Below, piece by piece: positions 55,990-64,000 of a stretch of 64,000 nt of DNA; the stretch's first letter is position 1; each line of letters starts with the position of its first letter. The notes beneath the pieces were generated by a model. The model was not told the origin of the DNA. It did not search any database and saw nothing but the letters and a program-made list of their open reading frames with translations. The stretch lies in NCBI GenBank assembly GCA_029718625.1, contig CM056376.1:95089945-95153944 (forward strand), given 5' to 3'. The DNA comes from Synaphobranchus kaupii (lineage: Eukaryota > Chordata > Actinopteri > Anguilliformes > Synaphobranchidae). The position numbers and the translations under genes were made by a program.

Positions 55990-56860
55990 GAAAAAAACGT
56001 ACAAAAGCGCATGTGTTTCTACACAATAACAGCAACGTATTTTAGCACTAAGTGCGATAGATGGTCCCTGTGGAAATGTGGACTGTACGGGACTTTGGCG
56101 AAATGTAACAAGAAACTGTTCACGGTTAATCTGAAAACAGCTGTAGCTGAATATACTGGTAAGTACTTTCCTAAACATATTTATACGAGAGATTTTGGAG
56201 AAAAAAAATTAGGTATCTTCTAAACTGAAAGTGCATCAGGTACTGTACAGGAAGCAAGGGAAAATTATTTTACTACAAAGTTTTTTACAAATAATATGTT
56301 TCTATACGTGAACATGATTTTCTTTGTGTGTATAAACGGTGCATTTTATGCATTTTACAGTCTGTGGTTCTGGCGAATCCTTTTAAAGCGCCTGCATGTT
56401 TTAATAAAAATATCGATATTTGGCGCCTGTGTATCGACAACGTATCGCAAGAGGATGTATGACGATATATTCCAGTATCGATATTTTGTCATACTCCTAC
56501 TGTTAACAAGCTAACTTTACGTTAACAGGTTTCCTTTGTAAACAAGCCTCACGTGCGGAGCGCTTGGTAACGTTCGCCCCATGGTCATGAAGTCACCCTA
56601 GTCTATTGTTAACGTTAAATTGGTTAACCCTAACGTTAAATTATATAACCTTAACATCACCAGTTTGTCAACAAATTTAAAGTGAATCGCACCTTATCTT
56701 TAGCTGTACAATATACAATCGGTGGCAGGGAAGTCTAGTCACGGTTGCAGCCGTGCCAGCAGTACAAGGAGCAAAAATCTAAGTGTATCTTCGTAAATTG
56801 ATGATCACAAAAAAATTAAAAATCATCTGTTTGAAGTTAAAATTAGGCGTGAGGTCTCCT
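55990..56860. other. No gene recognised
   Basis: AT-rich sequence with no domain or terminal repeat. Confidence 0.4.
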
Positions 56861-56863
56861 GTA

Positions 56864-57096
56864 TTACATTACATTACATTACATTACAGGCATTTAGCAG
56901 ACGCTCTTATCCAGAGCGACTTACACAGCATTTTGCATGTATACATAGTATCCATTTATGCAGCTGGATATATACTGAAGCAATGCAGGTGAAGTACCTT
57001 GCTCAAGGGTACAACGGCAGTGTCGTACCTGGGAATCGAACCTGCAACCTTTCGGTTACAAGCCAAGTTCCTTAACCACTGTGCTACACTGCCGCC
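56864..57096 (-). mobile_element. V-SINE-like copy, complete
   Basis: On the minus strand: head GGCGGCAGTGTAGCACAGTGG, B box GGTTCGATTCCCAGG, core TACCCTTGAGCAAGGTAC, tail stem-loop and five TGTAA units. A short duplication, CCTGTA, flanks it (56858-56863, 57096-57101). Confidence 0.9.
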
Positions 57097-57101
57097 CTGT
57101 A

Positions 57102-57543
57102 GGTTTAATCTTGGGGTTAAGGCAAAGATTAGGTTAATAAACAACTTTTTAGGTTACGGTTTGGCTAGCTTATCCAAAAAGTGACGAGACAACCCATTGC
57201 GAGCCTCAGGCATCAGGCACACATCACTCTGTGTGACGCAGGAAGTAAGGTGTTTTTAGGGAGTCCCATGCATCGATTTACTATATGATTGAACGCCGAC
57301 ATATATTGGATGTGTAGTTACATGAATATGGTCAAAATAATAAATATAATTTACCTCAAATTAGAGGATAAACGTTAGTGTAAACATCTAGCTGGCTGTT
57401 CGTCATTACCGTGCTATCTAGGCTACTAGCCACATAAATTACTATGTTAAATTATGTAAAAAAAAAAAAAGATGTTATAATTACATTTATTGTGCATTTT
57501 TGTGTCTTCTACAGTAGCTTAACTGCACAAATATATCTAGCTG
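57102..57543. other. No gene recognised
   Basis: AT-rich DNA with a poly(A) tract near 57460. Confidence 0.4.
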
Positions 57544-58296
57544 TGTCCCGGTTTGGCAGTCCATTGTTCCATCTCTGTGGATGTTATTCTTTGGAGCCGT
57601 GAGCAGGCGTTCCGGCTTCACTTTTTTGCCGTCCGCCCTGTGTTTTTCCACCTCCCGGTGATTACTTGGCGCACCTGTTCCTCGTTTCCCGTGGGCTGTT
57701 TCCGCCTTCCGGTGCTTGTGTGTCGTTGTTGCCACGTTCACCAAGCCAGGTTAAGGTATAGCGAGGAGACTGAATTATTGTCTTTGACAATCACTCAGGA
57801 ACTTCCTAGAGTATAGGTTAGATTCCTTTTCTACTCTAGTTTCTGTTATTTTCGCTCTCTATTTATTTTGCCTCTTTGTTTTGTCTCTGGCTTGTGTCAG
57901 AGCTAGAGGCCCAGAGCTAGAGGTTTGCTACCTGCTCATTTTCTCGCTCTGCTTATTTCTGCGAGTTCGCCCGTATAGTTGGGTTGTTATTAATTTGGCT
58001 TACACCGTGACTTTCTCCCTTTGTTTTCACATCTGCTCGTTATACGAGTTGCACCCAGAGCTATTGAGGTTGTTTTCGGTACACTATGGGATTACTATCC
58101 CTCTCAGTTCATCTCTCTACTCGAGGTAATGAGTATCGTCTTAATAAGGGACGTGTTCATTTAGTTTGTTTGCTACGGGAGTTTTTCATCCCGCTTATCT
58201 TTATTTTGCTTATCTTGTGGTGTTTCACTTTTGATGGATAATTTTTCAAATCCTTTTCCGGTCACGTCGGGTCCTCCTACCCGACCCCCCGTGACA
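57544..58296 (+). mobile_element. 5' LTR of a Gypsy element, followed by gag start
   Basis: A 753-bp LTR starting TGTCCCGG and ending CCGTGACA. It is the same family as the solo LTR at 19443-20179 in reverse. The TATTTAA box present in that copy is deleted here (region near 57700). Confidence 0.85.
57714..57723 (+). promoter_or_regulatory. Predicted RNA 5' end, self-priming match
   Basis: GCTTGTGTGT, at the position that lies 30 nt after the TATA box in the sister LTR, is the exact complement of ACACACAAGC at 58299-58308. Confidence 0.6.
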
Positions 58297-58298
58297 GT

Positions 58299-58308
58299 AC
58301 ACACAAGC
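58299..58308 (+). promoter_or_regulatory. Primer-binding site (self-priming type)
   Basis: Lies two bases after the LTR. It pairs over 10 nt with 57714-57723 and does not resemble a tRNA primer-binding site. Confidence 0.6.
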
Positions 58309-58312
58309 CTTC

Positions 58313-58399
58313 ATGGAAGGATCAGCGACTCCCTTAGAAAAGGATCAGGCCATGGCTGCCCAGGGACAGCAGCAAGCCATGTTGGCCCAACAAACTCAA
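58313..58399 (+). pseudogene. Gypsy gag start, cut by LINE insertion
   Basis: The ATG at 58313 begins MEGSATPLEKDQAMAAQGQQ and remains open to about 58399, where the tail of the full-length L2 begins. The position and glutamine-rich start fit Gag of the element whose LTR precedes it. I could not find the rest of the element right of the L2. Confidence 0.6.
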
Positions 58400-58679
58400 T
58401 TACATTACATTCATTTAGCAGACGCTTTTATCCAAAGCGACGTACAATTAGTGCATACAGAGACATTATCAAGATTACTACAGAACAGACAAGACAAAGC
58501 ATATCCTCCCCATAATGTAGCAGCTATCCCTAGTAATGAACGTTGACTGTAGTTCACAGTAAGCTGTGGGTAAATCAGCTATACTACACTTCTATTCTAA
58601 ATACTATTATAAACTATAACAGACAGGAAAACACAGGGAACTAATAAACACAGGGAACTGATATTCCTAGGTTTGAATA

Positions 58680-61568
58680 TCAGTCAAGGTGGAGTCTGAA
58701 GAGGTGTGTCTTCAGGCCTCGACGGAATGCAGGCAGGGTTCGAGTAGAACGTAGGGGAATGGGAAGTTCATTCCACCACTGAGGAGCTAAGGTGGAAAAA
58801 CTCCGCAGTCGGGACGAGCGAGAGCCGTTGACACGGAGGGGGGGAAGTGCGAGTCGCCCTGCTGTAGAAGAGCGAAGTGGTCGAGCAGGAACATAGCTCT
58901 GGATTACGTCCTGCAGGTAGGCGGGGCCTGTCCTATTGGCTGCAGTGTAGGCCAGGGTCAGAACTTTGAACCTGATCCTGGCTGCAACTGGCAGCCAGTG
59001 GAGTGACCTCAGCAGGGGGGTTACATGGGAAAATTTCGGGAGGTTGAACACAAGCCGGGTAGCTGCACTCTGGATCAGTTGAAGAGGCAGAATGGCGCAG
59101 GCTGGTAGGCTTACGAGCAGGGAGTTGCAGTAGTCCAGGCGTGAGGTGACCATGGTCTGGACAAGAAGCTGGGTGGAGTAGGTGGTCAGGTACAGTCGAA
59201 TCCTCCTGATGTTGTACAGGAGGAACCTGCAGGACCGTGCCGTTGCCCTGATGTGCTCTTTGAAGTCTAGCCGGTCGTCCAGGACCACCCCCAGGTTACT
59301 TGCAGAGCGGGAGGCAGCCACCACGGTCCCGTCAACGGTGATGGAGAGGTCATGTAGTGGGGAGGTCTTGTACGGCATGAAGAGGAGCTCTGTCTTGTCA
59401 AGGTTGAGCTTCAGGTGATGGGTAGCCATCCACTCAGAGATGTCAGTCAGACAAGCAGATATCCTCTCCTTAACCTGTGGGGTAGAGGGAGGGAAAGAGA
59501 GGAAGAGTTGAGTATCATCAGCATAGCTATGGTATGAGAAGCCATGTGAATTAATTACTGAACCAAGAGACTTAGTATACATAGAGAACAGCAGAGGACC
59601 CAGTACAGATCCCTGCGGGACTCCTGTAGACAGGGGACAGGGAGCAGAGACAGAACCCTTCCAGGAGACTTGGTAGGAGTTATCAGTGAGATACGATACA
59701 AACCAAGAGAGGGCAGTCCCAGAAATGCCCATCTCAGTGAGTGTGGAGATCAGGAGTTTGTGGTTGACCGTGTCGAATGCCGCAGACAGGTCAAGGAGAA
59801 TCAGAACAGAGGAGAGAGAGGAGGCTCTAGCAGTGGCGAGTGCCTCCGTCACGGCCAGGAGAGCAGTTTCAGTGGAATGGCCAGTTCTGAAGCCGGACTG
59901 ATGCGGGTCAAGCAGGTTGTTCTGGTGGAGAAAAACAGACAGTTGGTTAAGGACAGCACGTTCAATTGTTTTGGACAGGAAGGGCAAGAGAGATACAGGA
60001 CGGTAGTTCCTGACATCAGCGGGATCCAAGCTAGGTTTTTTAAGGAGTGGGGTTACACAAGCAGATTTAAAGGCAGCAGGAACATGGCCACAGATTAGGG
60101 AGGTGTTGATAATGGAGGACAGATATGGAAGGAGCTCAGCGGATATAGACTGGAGGACTGCTGAAGGTATGGGGTCTAGTGGACAGGTGGTTGCGCGATG
60201 GCGCGTCACCAGCTGGAGCACATCTGAGTCCTCCAGAATCTTGAAGGACGACAGTGTAGCGATGGGTTCAGTATGGGGGATGTGGGGTGTCACCGGATGC
60301 GTGAAGGAGTTCCGGATCGTGGCCACCTTCCCCTCAAAGTGGGTCAGGAAGACATCTACAGAGAGGGAGGAGGGTGAAGGGGGTGGAGGGGGGATGAGCA
60401 GGGAGGAGAAGGTGGAAAAGAGTTTACGTGGATTAGATACACATGCATCAATTTTAGACTGGAAAAATGAAGTTTTAGCTGATGTGGTTGCAGCTGTGAA
60501 GGCTGCCAGCAGAGTGTGGTAGGAGGCCAGGTCATCTGGGGATCTGGATTTCCTCCACTTTCTCTCAGCGGCTCGCAGCATGGTTCTGCTGGATCTGAGA
60601 GAATCCATTAGCCACGAGGAGGGGGGCGATGGTCGAGCTGGTTTGGAGACAAGAGGACCTAGTGAGTTGAGAGACTGAGAGAGGCATGAGTTAAACACAG
60701 AGGTGGCAACATCAATAGGCATTTTAGCAAAGGTCGCAGGAGGAGGAAGTGCAGAGAGAGCAGAAGTAGTGAGAGAGGAGTGTGAGAGGGTGCGGAGATT
60801 TCTCCTGAACATAACAGTGGGTGGGTTGTTAGCGGAATTGAGGGAGAGTGGGCAGGAGACAGAAAATGAGATAAAGAAATGGTCCGATACGTGGAGGGGG
60901 GTCACCGTGAGTTCAGATGTGGTGCAACTCCTGGTGAGTACAAGGTCCAGTTGGTTACCACCCTTGTGGGTGGCAGGCGATGGGGACTGAGTGAGGGCGA
61001 AGGACTGGAGGAGTGAGGCGACACTGGATAGCTGGGAACTGTCTGGTTGGAGGTTGAAGTCTCCCAGTAGGATTACAGGGGTACCATCCTCAGGGAAGGA
61101 GCTCAGGAGAGTGTCCAGTTCATCCAGGAAAGCGCAGAGCGGACCTGGAGGGCGATAGAGAACAACAATGTTAAGTGCAGATGGGTGAGTTACAGTGACT
61201 GCATGAAACTCAACGGAGGATATATTCAGGCAGTGTACAGTGGGAATAGAGAATTTCCAGGACGTGGAAATGAGCAAACCAGTACCCCTGCCTCTGCCAG
61301 AGGCCCTGGGGGTGTGGGAGAAGGAGTAGCCAGCAGACAGAGCAGCTGGAGTGGCTGTGTTATCGGGAGTGATCCAGGTCTCAGTGAGAGCCAGGAAGTG
61401 GAGGGACGTCACCTTGGCATAGGCAGTGATGAAGTCAGCTTTCTGGACGGCTGACCGGCAGTTCCATAGTCCACCCACCACTGAGAGTTCCTTATGAGAG
61501 GACAGCGGTGGGCTGACCAGGTTAGCCGGACAGCGTCTGCGGTGGTTGGGCCTCCTGGAGCGAGGCAT
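58680..61568 (-). CDS. L2 endonuclease-reverse transcriptase, intact
   Basis: A 962-residue replication protein. It nicks target DNA and copies the LINE RNA by target-primed reverse transcription. The endonuclease (about 30-240) has GLWNCRSAVQKADF, E63 in LALTETWI, VVLYRPPGP, D170 and N172 in LLGDFNL, and D229-H230 in SDHFFISF. The reverse transcriptase (about 500-760) has PLLKKPSLDPADVRNYRPVS, HQSGFRTGHSTE, LLDLSAAFDTVNH, GVPQGSVLGPLLF and the catalytic YADD at 682-685. The C-terminus WWNELPIPLRSTRTLPAFRR, ending HLFRLHLD, is complete. The start MPRSRRPNHRRRCP is basic. No stop or frameshift; a separate ORF1 was not found, as is common in this clade. Probably competent. Confidence 0.93.
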   Translation of the reverse strand: MPRSRRPNHRRRCPANLVSPPLSSHKELSVVGGLWNCRSAVQKADFITAYAKVTSLHFLALTETWITPDNTATPAALSAGYSFSHTPRASGRGRGTGLLISTSWKFSIPTVHCLNISSVEFHAVTVTHPSALNIVVLYRPPGPLCAFLDELDTLLSSFPEDGTPVILLGDFNLQPDSSQLSSVASLLQSFALTQSPSPATHKGGNQLDLVLTRSCTTSELTVTPLHVSDHFFISFSVSCPLSLNSANNPPTVMFRRNLRTLSHSSLTTSALSALPPPATFAKMPIDVATSVFNSCLSQSLNSLGPLVSKPARPSPPSSWLMDSLRSSRTMLRAAERKWRKSRSPDDLASYHTLLAAFTAATTSAKTSFFQSKIDACVSNPRKLFSTFSSLLIPPPPPSPSSLSVDVFLTHFEGKVATIRNSFTHPVTPHIPHTEPIATLSSFKILEDSDVLQLVTRHRATTCPLDPIPSAVLQSISAELLPYLSSIINTSLICGHVPAAFKSACVTPLLKKPSLDPADVRNYRPVSLLPFLSKTIERAVLNQLSVFLHQNNLLDPHQSGFRTGHSTETALLAVTEALATARASSLSSVLILLDLSAAFDTVNHKLLISTLTEMGISGTALSWFVSYLTDNSYQVSWKGSVSAPCPLSTGVPQGSVLGPLLFSMYTKSLGSVINSHGFSYHSYADDTQLFLSFPPSTPQVKERISACLTDISEWMATHHLKLNLDKTELLFMPYKTSPLHDLSITVDGTVVAASRSASNLGVVLDDRLDFKEHIRATARSCRFLLYNIRRIRLYLTTYSTQLLVQTMVTSRLDYCNSLLVSLPACAILPLQLIQSAATRLVFNLPKFSHVTPLLRSLHWLPVAARIRFKVLTLAYTAANRTGPAYLQDVIQSYVPARPLRSSTAGRLALPPLRVNGSRSSRLRSFSTLAPQWWNELPIPLRSTRTLPAFRRGLKTHLFRLHLD

Positions 61569-61719
61569 GGAGCACAGAGGAATGGGGGTTAGACAGGAGA
61601 AGACAGGTTAAGTAGGGAAAGATCATTACAAACTGTTCAAATTACCGATGAGGCTGCCGTACTTTAACTTATAGACTACTGCTAATTTCCCGATTGCACT
61701 CAGCTGCTTGCAGGGCTAG

Positions 61720-62452
61720 TTCACTCAGGTGAATCTATTTCCGATTAGCAACACAAAAGACTAGCAGCTGACCTAGAAACACAAAGCAAGTAAACAAGTG
61801 ACCGGTAATGCTGTAATTTACATTAACTAAACAGTGACTACACTACAAACAGTTCAATCAACTAACGCACAGCTGAACCAAATGAACAACACGATACTTT
61901 AGCCTATCCGACGGTAGATTGACAACGCTGGTCTGATTGCACTCTGAACTAGGAATTCAAAACACGCTATTTATTCACTCAGGTGAATCTATTTCCGATT
62001 AGCAACACAAAAGACTAGCAGCTGACCTAGAAACACAAAGCAAGTAAACAAGTGACCGGTAATGCTGCAATTTACATTAACTAAACAGTGACTACACTAC
62101 AAACAGTTCAATCAACTAACGCACAGCTGAACCAAATGAACAACACAATACTTTAGCCTATCCGACGGTAGATTGACAACTCTGGTCTGATTGCACTCTG
62201 AACTAGGAATTCAAAACACGCTATTTATTCACTCAGGTGAATCTATTTCCGATTAGCAACACAAAAGACTAGCAGCTGACCTAGAAACACAAAGCAAGTA
62301 AACAAGTGACCGGTAATGCTGCAATTTACATTAACTAAACAGTGACTACACTACAAACAGTTCAATCAACTAACGCACAGCTGAACCAAATGAAAAACAC
62401 GATACTTTAGCCTATCCGACGGTAGATTGACAACGCTGGTCTGATTGCACTC
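61720..62452 (-). repeat. 254-bp tandem monomers at the L2 5' end
   Basis: Units begin (plus strand) TTCACTCAGGTGAATCTATT at 61720, 61974 and 62228, exactly 254 bp apart; the last is slightly short. Only a handful of base differences separate the units (for example near 61811, 61892, 61928, 62395). Tandem 5' monomers act as promoters in some LINEs such as mouse L1; that role is inferred here. Confidence 0.92.
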
Positions 62453-62864
62453 TTACACACCACGTGACTTTACGATTTTCTCAGATGAATTATGAGACAA
62501 AATGGAGATCCGCCATTTTTATTTCCCGGTCAAATAAAGCGAATGGGTAAGCTGCCGGTATTGTACTTATAGTTTATGCTTATAGTTATAGTACATTCAT
62601 AGAATATCTTTCTTATTTCGTAATTGCATTTTAATGTATAATTCTCGAGCTTATTCCTCTCTGCTTTATCTGTGTGGGTTGCTATTTATAGGCTAGTCTT
62701 GTAGGCTATTACTTGCATTATACTAGCTGACTTTAGCTAGGTCTGTTTAGATCAGTGCATACTGCATGGCTGCAATATGATTTTTAATGGATTTAGCTTG
62801 TGAGCTAGCCATCAGAGCGTGTTGTCTTCGGTTCTTTTGAGACGTATAACATGAGCAGGGTTCG
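62453..62864. other. No gene recognised
   Basis: No gag continuation of the interrupted Gypsy element is recognisable here. Confidence 0.4.
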
Positions 62865-63010
62865 TACGGTCATGAAAAACCTGGAAAAGTCATGGAATTT
62901 GAAAAGTGTTGTTTTCAGGCCTGGAAAGGTGCTTGAAAAAAATAAAATCTCAAAAGTTTTGGAAAAGTCATGGAAATTTCTTAAATGAATGTTTTCATGT
63001 CGTTAATTTA
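62865..63010 (+). mobile_element. hAT-type MITE left end
   Basis: CAGGGTTCGTACGGTCATG, then repeated AAAAGTCATGGAA motifs and CCTGGAAA blocks, resembles a common vertebrate hAT-type repeat end. The opposite end was not found. Confidence 0.5.
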
Positions 63011-63059
63011 TGCTGAGTTTAAAATAATGCTTAAAAAAAAAAAAGTAGCCTACGTTACC

Positions 63060-63953
63060 AGGGGCCGGTTGCACCAGCTATACGTAAGTTCAAACGTAGG
63101 CTAGTTATAACGTAAGTGTTTACTAAATGAAGGTTTACACATTACTAAATAAAAATGGGTTGCACCACACAAACTAGTTTGTACGTTGAGCTTAGTAGCT
63201 ACTAAATATTTACACCTACCCCTAAGGAGGTGTAAATTGTGGCGTAACCATAACCAACGGAAAACAAAATGAAAACATGGCCCGTTTAGAGCGTTTCGGA
63301 GGCTCTTACTGTTATTCCTACTAAACCGTTGTTTTGAAATCTTGTTGCCATTCGGTTGTTGCAAGCAAATATAAAATAAATACACAAATAAACTGTAAAC
63401 GTCTGTTCATCTAATTGGCTACCTCCGCCGTTTCTTCAGAAAACACGTTGTTTCAAAACAAAGCAAACAGAACACTCCCGTTATGTAACTTAGGTATGTA
63501 ACTTGTAAGTTTCCATATATTTTCAAAGCACATAATGGCTGTAACATAAATAAATAGGCTAAACAAACAAATAAGGATATTTTGAATTTTATTCGTAAAA
63601 ACATAAACATGCACACATTGTAATTCTGTTCAATGTTCTATTTTTTTCCATGGAATGCAAAATAGACGTAGCCTGTTAAACTCAATGCAAGTTTATTTCC
63701 GTGTTTACATTGTAGTTGGGATTGATTGGTTATGGATTTGTTATCGTCATGATAAAGCGACAATGTTTACCTTAGTATTGAACTAAGCATTACTTAGTTT
63801 TCACTAGCTAAGACATTACTTACGTATTGGTGGTGCAACCGAATTTAGTAAAACGATAGTTTGAAACTAACTAGTAGCAACTAATGACCTAGTAAATACT
63901 TTACGCGCAAACTTAGTCACGAACTTACGTATGACCGGTGCAACCCAGCCCTG
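63060..63953. mobile_element. TIR element of uncertain superfamily
   Basis: Left end AGGGGCCGGTTGCACCAGCTATACGT and right end the complement of AGGGCTGGGTTGCACCGGTC, with repeated ACGTAAGT and GGTTGCACC motifs in both arms. It resembles Harbinger-type MITEs, but I see no convincing target duplication and no transposase. Confidence 0.55.
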
Positions 63954-64000
63954 AAGTTTGGTGGCCACACTGCAAAGCCTCCGTTTGCAGACGGTTAGCT

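Larger units (their letters stand above)
58400..62452 (-). mobile_element. Full-length L2-type LINE with intact ORF and monomeric 5' end
   Basis: Reads on the minus strand: 254-bp tandem monomers (62452-61720), a short leader, one uninterrupted ORF (61568-58680), and a 3' UTR with the conserved stem-loop (GGATAAAAGCGTCTGCTAAATG) and two TGTAA units at 58400. It is inserted just after the gag start of a Gypsy element. No clear target duplication was seen. Confidence 0.92.

Noticed and set aside
55481..56178. Three overlapping 127-184 codon frames on the minus strand
   Set aside because: All are phases of the 32-bp minisatellite; a unit length not divisible by three gives the same peptide in rotating frames.
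59182..61454. Plus-strand frames of 70-142 codons
   Set aside because: Antisense shadows of the intact L2 ORF; matching shadows occur over the truncated copy at 51042-52229.

Overview
This window is teleost-type vertebrate DNA made almost entirely of transposable elements, many inserted inside one another. The evidence is the mix of families: Tc1-type transposons with TA target duplications, hAT elements with 8-bp duplications, Kolobok-like elements flanked by TTAA, Ty3/Gypsy LTRs, L2 and L1-type LINEs, and tRNA-headed V-SINE-like copies ending in the TGTAA-repeat tail known from eel UnaL2 and fish L2. No bacterial genes, CRISPR arrays or operons are present. The only host-gene signal I could support is the last two coding exons of a larp4/larp4b-like gene on the minus strand (27591-31032). 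A Kolobok element nested inside another Kolobok element lies in the intron between them. A spliced, Gypsy-type integrase gene fragment lies at 41122-41959. A 500-base run of N (22761-23260) interrupts an L1-type LINE.

Layout. 497-5660: a DNA element with 8-bp duplications and long inverted ends made of 22-bp tandem repeats, with an intact Tc1 transposon (342-aa transposase) inserted in its right end. 5752-6540: a small GC-rich element. 7086-11347: minus-strand LTRs interrupted by a young, internally deleted chromodomain Gypsy element (7743-10594). 11348-13300: Tc1 remnants and half of a foldback element. 15095-16136 and 18168-20464: hAT elements, each carrying a solo LTR. 20883-21548: another solo LTR. 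22656-26395: the L1-type LINE. 26404-27465: SINE, foldback core and a Sleeping Beauty-like transposon end. 27591-31032: larp4b-like exons with nested Kolobok. 33324-34209: a Tc1 derivative keeping only its DNA-binding domain. 38229-40385: a three-layer nest ending in a 1-kb foldback element. 41122-44136: integrase gene fragment, then a Kolobok-like element containing a broken Tc1. 46401-47402: RNase H LINE fragment with a (TTCC)n tail. 47820-49315: hAT keeping BED-finger exons. 49846-52801: hAT-type MITE holding a truncated L2. 53405-57096: SINEs, a second Kolobok copy, partial LTR and minisatellite. 57544-62452: a Gypsy LTR plus gag start, interrupted by a full-length L2 with an intact 962-codon ORF and a 5' end of 254-bp tandem monomers.

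Most interesting: two Gypsy families carry an 11-nt or 10-nt sequence just after the LTR that exactly complements the predicted start of their own transcript, which is the signature of Tf1/sushi-type self-priming. Next are the full-length L2 with promoter-like monomers, the conserved spliced first exon shared by two Kolobok copies, and the palindromic tandem-array element.
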